DNA of 40,153 nucleotides, taken from Candidatus Kaiserbacteria bacterium. GTDB lineage: Bacteria; Patescibacteriota; Minisyncoccia; Phycocordibacterales; Phycocordibacteraceae. Position 1 is the first letter of the stretch. The number at the start of each line of letters is the position of its first letter. This document shows, piece by piece, positions 14,432 to 22,393 of this stretch. Both the position numbers and the translations under genes were made by a program. Below the pieces are notes generated by a model. It was not told where the DNA came from and ran no database searches. It was given only the letters and a program-made list of their open reading frames with translations. Where the stretch lies: contig JAPLWI010000009.1 of the NCBI GenBank assembly GCA_026396675.1, positions 1-40,153 on the forward strand, written 5' to 3'.

Positions 14432-15057
14432 CCCACCACACCAAGTCATTTCTGCGAAGGGAAGAATATAAAGCGCTCGCACAGCTATCTATCGACGGTG
14501 AAATTCTCGATGTCGGCGGTTCTAAAAAATCTGGTTACCACGAACTTATTAAAGGAAACCATACGATTACTACTGGAAACATAAACGAATCATATGGTTG
14601 CGATGTAATATTCGATGCTCAAAAAACATGGCCGTTTAAAGACGAATCACTTAACGGCGTTCTCTTTATTAATCTTCTAGAACATCTTTACGATTACAAT
14701 CGTGCAATTTCAGAAGCAAATCGTGTGCTTAAATCGGGCAGCATAGTTGTTGGCGTCGTGCCATTTATGTTTAATGTTCATGGTTCACCGAATGATCACT
14801 TTCGTTATACGAAAAGCACACTCGAAAAGTTATTTATAGAACATGGATTTAAAGGAGTCGTTGTGAAAGAACTTGGTACCGGTGCGTTTAGTGTTATCTA
14901 TCATTGCCTATTAGGATTTGTGCGCTTTGACTGGCTCGCGACGCCGCTCATAGCACTTTTTAGCGGCATCGACAGGCTGATTCTCCGCTTAAAACCCGAT
15001 AATAAAATGTCGGCACAAGAAATGCCTCTCGGGTATTATTTCGAGGCAAGAAAATGA
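14428..15057 (+). CDS. Class I SAM-dependent methyltransferase
   Basis: A 209-aa methyltransferase, divergent from its neighbour. Seen: motif I EILDVGGSKKSG (res 25-36), WPFKDESLNGVLFINLLEHL (about 68-87), ANRVLKSGSIVVGVVPF and HFRYTKSTLEKLF. The HLYDYNRAISEANRVLK segment is typical of methyltransferases in polysaccharide clusters. Two methyltransferases in tandem suggest two methylation positions, or methylation of two sugars, but substrates cannot be read from sequence. It overlaps the previous gene (ATGA at 14428) and the next GT (ATGA at 15054). Confidence 0.8.
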   Translation: MTHHTKSFLRREEYKALAQLSIDGEILDVGGSKKSGYHELIKGNHTITTGNINESYGCDVIFDAQKTWPFKDESLNGVLFINLLEHLYDYNRAISEANRVLKSGSIVVGVVPFMFNVHGSPNDHFRYTKSTLEKLFIEHGFKGVVVKELGTGAFSVIYHCLLGFVRFDWLATPLIALFSGIDRLILRLKPDNKMSAQEMPLGYYFEARK

Positions 15058-16199
15058 AAATACTTTACTATCTAACGACGAAGAGCTATCCCGATTTTCG
15101 GGCCGATGGTGTGTATGTGAAAGAGCTCGCACTGGCGTTTTCTCGTGATTCACGCGTCCAAACAACATTAATCGTGAATAAAAATTCCGACCCAGAGCTT
15201 GAAGACATAACGATGGAAGTGAAAGTGAATGGCACAACAGATCGATATCGTTCTCTTCATTCGTTCGTCTGGCTTAACCGACTATTTTTTAAACATCTTG
15301 CTTCATCGCGTTTCGGAAAGAGTTCGGACATTATTGTATTCTTCAGCAATGATCCGTATTTGTTGGTAATCACTGGCTTTTTAAGGTTTATATATGGAGG
15401 GAATTTCCGTATCGTTTCTGACTGGCACCAACCTTTTTCACCAATACTCACATCTATTGTGTTGCGGTTAAGCGATAAGGCAATTGTAACTTCAGAATTT
15501 TTAAAAAATAAATTATCAACTTTTTGCAAGATTAAAAATAAAGATTTCATTTCGGTTGTATATGGTGGGGTAGATTTATCTCGTTTTGAGCGAGTGCGCA
15601 AAGAACTGAACCTTCGGTCAACACTCGAATTACCGCAGACAGATTTTATTATTGGTTATATTGGCGGTTTTCGTACTATGGGACTAGAAAAAGGCATCCT
15701 AACTATGCTTGATGCGCTAGCGCTGATACCAGACCAAAGCGTCCGTATGATTTTCGTTGGCGGTACCGATGAAGAGATTGAGTTTTACACTAAAGAAGCA
15801 TCAATGCGCGGCATTATGGATCGTATAATTATGCGCTGTCGACAGGGAATAGAAGATATAGCGCGTTATGAGTGTATAAGTGACATACTCGTTATCCCGT
15901 ATCCCAATGAACATCATTTTCAACTTGCTTTCCCGATGAAGGTGTATGAATATATTGCGAGTAAAAAACCTATTATCTATTCAGATCTGCCACTTATTTC
16001 TGAAATACTCGGTGACTGCGCAGTGTCTTTTAATCCTGATGACGCGAAGGATTTATCTGAAAAGATACTGAATCTGAAAAACAATCCTGCTCAGTGTGAA
16101 GAATTTGCGAATAAAGCGTATGATAATATCATGGGCTTCTCATGGGAGAAAAAAGCAGCGAACATCATTTCTTCTTGCATATCAAGAACCATGTCTTAA
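15054..16199 (+). CDS. Glycosyltransferase family 4-like
   Basis: A 381-aa GT-B protein. Seen: YYLTTKSYPDFRADGVYVKE at the N-terminus, VVYGGVDLSRFERV, IGYIGGFRTMGLEKGI, MIFVGGTDEE and FPMKVYEYIASKKPIIYSDL, the last being the donor-site E/K-rich helix of GT4-like enzymes. The hydrophobic LLVITGFLRFIYGG may contact membrane. Translationally coupled to the methyltransferase upstream. Base composition starts to become AT-richer in this gene. Confidence 0.85.
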   Translation: MKILYYLTTKSYPDFRADGVYVKELALAFSRDSRVQTTLIVNKNSDPELEDITMEVKVNGTTDRYRSLHSFVWLNRLFFKHLASSRFGKSSDIIVFFSNDPYLLVITGFLRFIYGGNFRIVSDWHQPFSPILTSIVLRLSDKAIVTSEFLKNKLSTFCKIKNKDFISVVYGGVDLSRFERVRKELNLRSTLELPQTDFIIGYIGGFRTMGLEKGILTMLDALALIPDQSVRMIFVGGTDEEIEFYTKEASMRGIMDRIIMRCRQGIEDIARYECISDILVIPYPNEHHFQLAFPMKVYEYIASKKPIIYSDLPLISEILGDCAVSFNPDDAKDLSEKILNLKNNPAQCEEFANKAYDNIMGFSWEKKAANIISSCISRTMS

Positions 16200-16221
16200 T
16201 TAGCTTTCTGGCGGCAATAAA

Positions 16222-17352
16222 ATGAACAATACTACACCCACGCACAGAATACGAGTCGTAATTGTCATCAATGATTTTCTCATTGGCGGTGCGCAGAAAT
16301 TGCTAGTAGATATGTTAAGACGGTTTGATAAAAATCATTTTACAATAATACTCGTAACGCTTTTTCAATTCCAAGGACGAGACACATTTTATAATTTGTT
16401 ACCTCCCGAAACAGTTCTCTACAAGCTTGATTTTAAAGGATTTGCTGATATTAAATCTTGGTTTGCGTTTGCAAAGGTTCTACGAAAAGAGCGTCCAGAT
16501 GTGGTTATGTCCAATCTCTTTTTCAGTAATACTGTGTCTAGAATACTTAAGCCGTTTTTTGGATATCACTGTATTTCCGTCGAACATAATACCTATAAAG
16601 ACAAATCTCGATGGGCGCAGTTAATTGATTGGATACTCTCATATATTACAGACACTATTGTAGCAGTATCAGCGACAGTGAAAACATTTACTGTTGCTCA
16701 AGAAAAGATTCCTGCCTCAAAATTTAAGGTCATCAATAACGGGATTGACATTCATGCGATACAAGATGAAATCATGATGTATGATAGGTCTTCTTTGAAA
16801 GAAGAATTGGGTCTGAATCAAAATCGTCATTACATAATTAATATCGCGCGACTCACTCAGCAGAAAAATCATGCACTATTGCTTAATGGCTTCGCGCTGT
16901 TTTCTGCTAAGAATCCAGACTATGAATTAGTAATTGTTGGTGATGGTGGATTGCGCACTTCTCTCGAAAAGCAGACAGAAAAACTAAAAATTAAGAGTCA
17001 AGTACATTTTTTTGGGAGTCGAACCGATGTTACACGCTTCTATTCGATAAGTGATTTTTTTGTTTCAACATCTTTTATCGAAGGGTTTCCTCTAGCGCAT
17101 ACAGAAGCTCTTGCTTGTGGTTTGCCTGTAGTGTCTACAAAGACAGCTGGTTCAGACGCAATGATTGAAGAAGGGAAGAATGGTTTCTTTATCAGTGGAG
17201 AAACCAGCGAAGCTGTCGCAGCAGCCCTTAATCGTATGGTTGTCGCGCAGCCTGATTCTATGCGCGCATACTCACGCCAAGTAGCGTCACACTACGATAT
17301 AGATAGTATGGTGCGAGAATACGAAGATCTCATCATAGAGGCCTCAGTATAA
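16222..17352 (+). CDS. Glycosyltransferase family 4
   Basis: A 376-aa GT-B enzyme. Seen: INDFLIGGAQKLLVDMLRRF near the N-terminus (the GGAQ motif of GT4), VINNGIDIHAI, INIARLTQQKNHALLL, VIVGDGGLRTSLEKQ and the donor motif SFIEGFPLAHTEALACGLPV. No strong ribosome site is visible before the ATG at 16222, 22 nt after the preceding stop. The gene is AT-rich, with many AAA/ATT-type codons unlike the first half of the window. Its stop overlaps the convergent GT2 gene by 9 nt, so no terminator separates the two. Confidence 0.92.
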   Translation: MNNTTPTHRIRVVIVINDFLIGGAQKLLVDMLRRFDKNHFTIILVTLFQFQGRDTFYNLLPPETVLYKLDFKGFADIKSWFAFAKVLRKERPDVVMSNLFFSNTVSRILKPFFGYHCISVEHNTYKDKSRWAQLIDWILSYITDTIVAVSATVKTFTVAQEKIPASKFKVINNGIDIHAIQDEIMMYDRSSLKEELGLNQNRHYIINIARLTQQKNHALLLNGFALFSAKNPDYELVIVGDGGLRTSLEKQTEKLKIKSQVHFFGSRTDVTRFYSISDFFVSTSFIEGFPLAHTEALACGLPVVSTKTAGSDAMIEEGKNGFFISGETSEAVAAALNRMVVAQPDSMRAYSRQVASHYDIDSMVREYEDLIIEASV

Positions 17353-18285
17353 TCGGATTTCCTTAATTTTATTCATAATCGTAATAATAAGGAAAAATAA
17401 TCTTGATCCAAACCAACCGAAGTAAGTGAGAATATAAACAATGTGCTCTCTGAAAGTGGGTGATTTTTCTGAGAAAAATAAATTAAGATAATTTCTCGCA
17501 TCTTTTGTGTTGCCGTTTCTTAAAAGTGAGTATGCGGTATTTTTTTGCAAAAACCATACTAAGCCATATTTCTTGTATATATCGATATATTTATATCTAG
17601 CCATCGCACCATGTAAGGCGTTTTCTCTATTTCTTGACAAATTATTTTTGTGTACACGATATTTATAAAGTGGCTCATGAATAATGTGGAAATGATATCC
17701 AGCTACTGCAACGCGAAATTGATACTCTAAATCTTCTGCCCCACCTATTTCAGGTCTTTCATCTCTCGGGCCACATTGCTCAATAACTTTTCTTCTGATC
17801 ATCAAAGAAGAATTTGAAAACATAAAATTAGTACATAAAATAGCGGGGAGTAATTCTCCGCTTTCTGGAATATTCAGGATGATTTTTCTATTAAGAATTT
17901 TTCCGGATTCGTTTACAATAAACGCTTCACAGCTGAGAAATCCAACTTGAGAATTGTGGTCTAAAATATTTACTTGTTTTCTTAGTTTCTCTGGTAACCA
18001 TGCATCATCTTGATCGAGGTAAGCAATATATTCTCCCTCAGCAATTTCTATACCAACATTTTTAGGATGAGCTGGTGTACCAGAATTTTCATTTAAGAAA
18101 ATTGAATGGATTCTTTCATCTTTTGCCTCCCAATCTTTGACAATCTCTCGAGTATTGTCTTTCGAACAATCGTCAACGATAATAAGCTCCCAGTCCTTAA
18201 ATGTTTGCACCAAAACGCTCTCGACAGCTTTGTCGAGGAACTTTTCTGCGTTATATGTAGGAATGATTATTGAAACTTTTTGCAT
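17344..18285 (-). CDS. Glycosyltransferase family 2 (GT-A)
   Basis: A 313-aa GT-A enzyme. Seen: VSIIIPTYNAEKFLDKAVES (res 4-23), the nucleotide-sugar DDCSKDNT (38-45), the metal-binding DQDD (91-94) and a ED-containing catalytic region GGAEDLEYQFR. A hydrophobic C-terminus (YILTYFGWFGSRLFFLIITI) suggests membrane attachment. Start: the ATG at 18285 begins the GT2 fold and has GGAGG 11 nt upstream. A longer in-frame reading up to 18393 would overlap the upstream gene by about 100 nt and adds no recognisable sequence. Last gene of a minus-strand group of four. AT-rich. Confidence 0.9.
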   Translation of the reverse strand: MQKVSIIIPTYNAEKFLDKAVESVLVQTFKDWELIIVDDCSKDNTREIVKDWEAKDERIHSIFLNENSGTPAHPKNVGIEIAEGEYIAYLDQDDAWLPEKLRKQVNILDHNSQVGFLSCEAFIVNESGKILNRKIILNIPESGELLPAILCTNFMFSNSSLMIRRKVIEQCGPRDERPEIGGAEDLEYQFRVAVAGYHFHIIHEPLYKYRVHKNNLSRNRENALHGAMARYKYIDIYKKYGLVWFLQKNTAYSLLRNGNTKDARNYLNLFFSEKSPTFREHIVYILTYFGWFGSRLFFLIITIMNKIKEIRLY

Positions 18286-18290
18286 ATGCT

Positions 18291-19316
18291 CTATTGCCTC
18301 CGTATGAGACACTTTATAAAGATTTTTACGCTGTCGAAATATCTTTCTGTACCTCCGAGTTTGAAGAGTAGGGAAGTGTGATATTTCCTCCACACGGAGA
18401 ATCCTCCTTTGGTGTTAGAACCGCACACGGTCCGCCAGCGAGTATAGATTATTTTAGAAAGTGAAGCGGACGAATACATTTGTGTTTGCGCATTAGCATC
18501 TATGATTTTGGTAAGCCACGACTCTTCTTTTCCGATAAAATCAGTAATATTTTGTTTCTTTGGGGCGAAAGAATTATGAATATACATATCTTCTTCACTC
18601 GGATTTAACCCTAGTTTTTCAAGTTGTTGTTGTCTCACGAGAGATGCGCCATCTTTTTGTACCTGTGCATAGACATGACTCACATTCTCTGTATGGATAC
18701 GATACCGCAACAACATCTTGGGAAGATTTGCTAGCTTGCTATATTGGGATATTTCTACCCATAAAGCATAATCATTCGAAATTAAGATATTAGTGTTGTA
18801 GTGTAAATTATTTTCAACTAGTACCGATTTTCTAATCATTACTGATGGGTGAGCAAGAGAAGTATTGAACAATAAGCTCGCTTTTATATCTTCCGGATTA
18901 GTAAGATATTTATGTGTATATCCTGAATTATCTCTGATAGTTTGAATCCATGTTCCGCACGCCCCGATATTCCTGTGTGCCTCCATAAATTGCACCTGCT
19001 CCTCGAGTCTCGTGGGCAAACTTATATCGTCGCAATCCATTCTCGCGATATATGTGGTGTTGGTATTGTCGAGACCCTTGTTAAGCGTTGCAGAGATGCC
19101 AAGGTTCTTCTCGTTTCGCAGAAGTATGATTCTAGTGTCGCTATATGTTCGTATGATATCCACACTGTTGTCCGTTGAGCCGTCATCGATGATAAGGAAT
19201 ATAAAACCAGAGAAGGTCTGACATAATATGCTTTCGATTGCTTCTTTAAGATATTTCTCGCCGTTATAGACAGGCATGATAACTGATACGAGCGGTTTTT
19301 TTAGAAATGTATTCAT
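18291..19316 (-). CDS. Glycosyltransferase family 2 (GT-A)
   Basis: A 341-aa GT-A enzyme. Seen: VSVIMPVYNGEKYLKEAIES (res 10-29), DDGSTDNS (44-51), the metal-binding MDCDD (94-98), and SNDYALWVEIS in the catalytic-Asp region. Residues after about 240 match nothing I recognise. Its ATG overlaps the stop of the upstream GT10 gene (ATGA, 19313-19316), and the downstream GT2 starts 5 nt after its stop. A role in making the same glycan as its neighbours is likely. Confidence 0.9.
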   Translation of the reverse strand: MNTFLKKPLVSVIMPVYNGEKYLKEAIESILCQTFSGFIFLIIDDGSTDNSVDIIRTYSDTRIILLRNEKNLGISATLNKGLDNTNTTYIARMDCDDISLPTRLEEQVQFMEAHRNIGACGTWIQTIRDNSGYTHKYLTNPEDIKASLLFNTSLAHPSVMIRKSVLVENNLHYNTNILISNDYALWVEISQYSKLANLPKMLLRYRIHTENVSHVYAQVQKDGASLVRQQQLEKLGLNPSEEDMYIHNSFAPKKQNITDFIGKEESWLTKIIDANAQTQMYSSASLSKIIYTRWRTVCGSNTKGGFSVWRKYHTSLLFKLGGTERYFDSVKIFIKCLIRRQ

Positions 19317-20380
19317 TTTTTGGGATGAGGGATTGGGAAATGACGGTTTGCAAGAACTTGCGTAGCATGGTTAAAAAAGGTTTTCTTCAAGGATCGCGTT
19401 TGTAATGCGTGTATGATACGGCGCAGAACATTTGGTTGTAGTTGCACTTCTGGTTCTATTGTGACGAAGGTTTTATTTTCAGTGCCGACTTCTTTTGATG
19501 TGTCGTGTATGATCTGGTGCAGGGCGGGGAAGAACTGGTAGTCATTGAGTATCAATTGTTTTGCGGCTACCAATGCCTCTTGAGAAGTTGTGTAGCAATC
19601 TTGGCGCAACACGCGTTCGATGATTACTATCGCTTCAGCGGGTTTACGGATATCTATTGTAGTGAGCGTTTGCTCGGGGAAGTACGCGTGTATGTTTGGG
19701 CAGCCGAAGTAGATTGGATACGCCCCAGCGAGGAACGCATCGGATAGTTTCTCAGTCCAATAATCCTTCTCAACACTGTTCTCTATAACGATGTGGTAGC
19801 GATATGGCGCAATGCCGTCCCATTTGTCATTGATGTGATTGACGCCTGCCCCGAAGATATCGAGTCGCTCTTTGAAATGCTCTTTGAGTGCAGCAACGAA
19901 TGCCACTCGTTCGCAGTGTCCTTTTGTAGAGGCATTAGCAGAAGCGATGATAGATATGAGCTTCGTTTTGTTTGGCTTTGTTACCTTGAGTTCATCATAA
20001 GTCTTGGTGTACGCATCAGTATGTGTTCTCAGTTTATGGTAGGGCATGCCGAGGTGCCATATCTGCGGCCATCGATGCACAATCTTAGACGCCTTAATCT
20101 GTCTCTGCGTAGTGACGATGGTGTGGAATTGACGGAGAAAGTCCGGGTTGTAGGTTTTTATGTGTGAGGATTCGGCAGTAACGAGTATCGTGCGCTTGGA
20201 ATCACAGAGGATTGTCTGCTTCTCCTTCAGACCCTCATATACGACCCACCAGTCGCAATCATTTATATCATCATCAAAATAGAATTGGCAGTTGCCCCAT
20301 ACGCCCAATTGTCCGGAAGTCTGTCTAATAGGAGACCGTCCTGGCGAATTGGTCGAGATTTTAACTTTAATTTTTTCCAT
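19313..20380 (-). CDS. Glycosyltransferase family 10 (fucosyltransferase-like)
   Basis: A 355-aa protein with the C-terminal GT10 signature: YRYHIVIENS (res 193-202), DYWTEKLSDAFLAGAYPIYF (206-225) and GCPNI (226-230). GT10 enzymes are alpha-1,3/1,4-fucosyltransferases that use GDP-fucose. The acceptor here is unknown, and no GDP-fucose synthesis genes are in the window. The N-terminal half (NCQFYFDDD, CDWWVVYEGL, TAESSH) also fits bacterial GT10 proteins. It overlaps the upstream methyltransferase-like gene by 14 nt and the downstream GT2 by 4 nt. GC content is locally higher than in the flanking GT2 and GT4 genes, hinting that the island is mosaic. Confidence 0.85.
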   Translation of the reverse strand: MEKIKVKISTNSPGRSPIRQTSGQLGVWGNCQFYFDDDINDCDWWVVYEGLKEKQTILCDSKRTILVTAESSHIKTYNPDFLRQFHTIVTTQRQIKASKIVHRWPQIWHLGMPYHKLRTHTDAYTKTYDELKVTKPNKTKLISIIASANASTKGHCERVAFVAALKEHFKERLDIFGAGVNHINDKWDGIAPYRYHIVIENSVEKDYWTEKLSDAFLAGAYPIYFGCPNIHAYFPEQTLTTIDIRKPAEAIVIIERVLRQDCYTTSQEALVAAKQLILNDYQFFPALHQIIHDTSKEVGTENKTFVTIEPEVQLQPNVLRRIIHALQTRSLKKTFFNHATQVLANRHFPIPHPKK

Positions 20381-21068
20381 AACCGATTACTCTCTTTACG
20401 AAGAGTCTTAAGTGACGATATTCATGTCCAAACATTTGTCTGAGCGGTTCGCTGTAATCTTTGGACCTCACATGAGCATTACCAACGCGGGGAGTAATCC
20501 TGATAATATCGTTTTCTACTGCAAAACTAAAATCATCCGTTATTTTAAGTATGAAAGAAAATAATTCACCTATTGTCGGGTAGTCATTTTCTCCAATAAA
20601 ACATCTCGCATCATCTATTAATATGACATGATTTTTTATCTTGTGGTTTAATATTAATTGCAATTCCTTCACTATTGGAGTATTAAGATCTCCTTTTGCA
20701 GTAATTCCGCCCGAATAATGGCCGTCAAGCCAAAACAATATCGTCTCATTGATTGGTGCGAGAACACTATGTAATACATGCGCACTGTCTCCATTCAGGA
20801 TTGTAATGTGAGAATACATTTTGAATTTATTCGTTGCTTTTTCAAATAATTCTTTACCAAGTTCTATCGATATGAGTTTTTTGAATGTATTTTTTAGAGC
20901 ATCTATAGTCTCGCCCATATATGTGCCAGTTTCAATAAAGATATCAGTCGAAAATTTCTTTGCGTATGCCTCAATTGTTGCCCTTTTAACCTCATAAGGA
21001 GGAGGGACAACCGGTTTTCCGACGATGATTCTGTATATTTTCCTGTCGAGATTGTTCAGAAGGCGCAT
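20367..21068 (-). CDS. SAM methyltransferase-like protein (Methyltransf_24 type)
   Basis: A 233-aa Rossmann-fold protein. Seen: FIETGTYMGET (res 44-54) as a motif-I variant, SIEL (67-70), NGDSAHVL (92-99), LFWLDGHYSGG (111-121), TPIVKELQLI and LIDDAR. This family often sits in polysaccharide clusters and is thought to methylate sugars; activity here is inferred. I chose the ATG at 21068. A GTG 10 codons upstream (21098) is possible but would put the TATATA/TATATT -10 candidates inside the coding sequence. First gene of the minus-strand group. It is divergent from the GT at 21147. Confidence 0.75.
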   Translation of the reverse strand: MRLLNNLDRKIYRIIVGKPVVPPPYEVKRATIEAYAKKFSTDIFIETGTYMGETIDALKNTFKKLISIELGKELFEKATNKFKMYSHITILNGDSAHVLHSVLAPINETILFWLDGHYSGGITAKGDLNTPIVKELQLILNHKIKNHVILIDDARCFIGENDYPTIGELFSFILKITDDFSFAVENDIIRITPRVGNAHVRSKDYSEPLRQMFGHEYRHLRLFVKRVIGYGKN

Positions 21069-21134
21069 AAGTTTATATAAATATAGCACTGATTCCACCC
21101 CGTTTAATCCATGTTTTTACTCTTATAGATAGAG

Positions 21135-21140
21135 TATAAT
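21135..21140 (+). promoter_or_regulatory. -10 box of the GT gene at 21147
   Basis: Consensus TATAAT lies 6 nt before the ATG, predicting a leaderless transcript. Confidence 0.6.
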
Positions 21141-21146
21141 CCTTAT

Positions 21147-22355
21147 ATGGATAATCAAAAAGTACATGAAAATCATTCAGTAAAAATCGCATATGTTGTC
21201 CTAGGCCTCAAGATCTCTGGGGGCATTGCTGTAATTTTACAACATACAAATCGCTTAATGCAGCTGGGTTATGATGTTACTTTACTAAATTTTGGTACCA
21301 CAGTAGAAAAAATAGATTGGTTTTATAATGAAACTCCAATAGTGAACGTGAATAATACTGAAGATTTAGGTTTTTTTGATATTGTAATCGCAACGGATTA
21401 TCGTTCTGTAAAATTTGCAAAAAAGATTCGCTCTTCCAGAAAAATATATTTCGTGCAATCCGATGAAAGAAGATTCAAGGTGGATAATATAGACGCTGTT
21501 ACCGAATGCGAAATGAGTTATAAGGAGGACTTTGAATTTATGACGATGGCAAAATGGATTCAGCGATGGCTCAAAGAGGAGTTCGATAAAGACGCTTATT
21601 ATGTCCTGAACGGATTGGATACAGGGGTTTTTTATAAAACAGATCCAATAGTAGAAAAGATTAAAAAGCCCAGAATCATCATAGAAGGATCAATAAACAT
21701 TCCATTCAAGGGCGTGGAGGATTCATACGAGGCCGTGTGCGATCTTGATTGTGAAATATGGTTTGTGAGCAATGATGGTGTGCCAAAAAAAGAATGGAGG
21801 TACGACAGGTTTTTTGAAAAAGTACCAATAACGGAAATGAAAAAAATATACTCTTCCTGTGATATTTTATTGAAAATGAGCAAAGTTGAAAGTTTCTGTT
21901 ATCCTCCGCTTGAAATGATGGCGTGCGGGGGAATTCCAGTGATCAGAGAAGTTACGGGCATAGAAGAATATGCGATAAATGAAAATAATTGCTTGATCGT
22001 TTCGGATATTGAAAACGCAAAACTGGCAGTGGAACGATTAATTAAAGATAAGGAATTGAGAGATAAACTTATTAAAAATGGGCAGGAAACCGCCAAACGA
22101 TGGAGTTGGGACAGATCGATTGATCTCCTGGAAAAAGTCATTAAAAAAGAGCCGATTGAAATTTTTTACACTGAAACTTTTCCTGAAAAATATGAATATA
22201 ACAAAGTTATAAAGAGTATTCTTTTTAATTTAATAGAATATGAACGCACATCTGAATTTAATAGATTATTCAGGAAGTCTATTCTCATCTTAAAAAGAGA
22301 CGGTCTTATTGTCTTTTTTAAAAAGGTCTTTGGTCGCCTTAAAAGAATATGGTGA
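21147..22355 (+). CDS. Glycosyltransferase family 4
   Basis: A 402-aa GT-B enzyme. Seen: VVLGLKISGGIAVILQHTNR (res 17-36), VLNGLDTGVFY, IIIEGSINIPFKGVEDSYEA, FEKVPITEMKKIYSSCDILL, and the donor motif KVESFCYPPLEMMACGGIPV followed by GIEEYAINENN. A C-terminal basic, hydrophobic tail (ILILKRDGLIVFFKKVFGRL) may bind membrane. It is strongly AT-rich with Lys/Ile/Asn-heavy codons, the clearest compositional outlier among the genes here, so recent transfer is likely. It is an independent plus-strand gene between a divergent methyltransferase and the ABC exporter. Confidence 0.92.
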   Translation: MDNQKVHENHSVKIAYVVLGLKISGGIAVILQHTNRLMQLGYDVTLLNFGTTVEKIDWFYNETPIVNVNNTEDLGFFDIVIATDYRSVKFAKKIRSSRKIYFVQSDERRFKVDNIDAVTECEMSYKEDFEFMTMAKWIQRWLKEEFDKDAYYVLNGLDTGVFYKTDPIVEKIKKPRIIIEGSINIPFKGVEDSYEAVCDLDCEIWFVSNDGVPKKEWRYDRFFEKVPITEMKKIYSSCDILLKMSKVESFCYPPLEMMACGGIPVIREVTGIEEYAINENNCLIVSDIENAKLAVERLIKDKELRDKLIKNGQETAKRWSWDRSIDLLEKVIKKEPIEIFYTETFPEKYEYNKVIKSILFNLIEYERTSEFNRLFRKSILILKRDGLIVFFKKVFGRLKRIW

Positions 22356-22393
22356 CATTCACCATTCTAAACGGGTTATAGTATAACGACACT

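Noticed and set aside
22344-22368. Hairpin at the stop codon of the GT gene (TGGTGA/TCACCA)
   Set aside because: Stem with a bulge and no T-tract, too weak to call a terminator.
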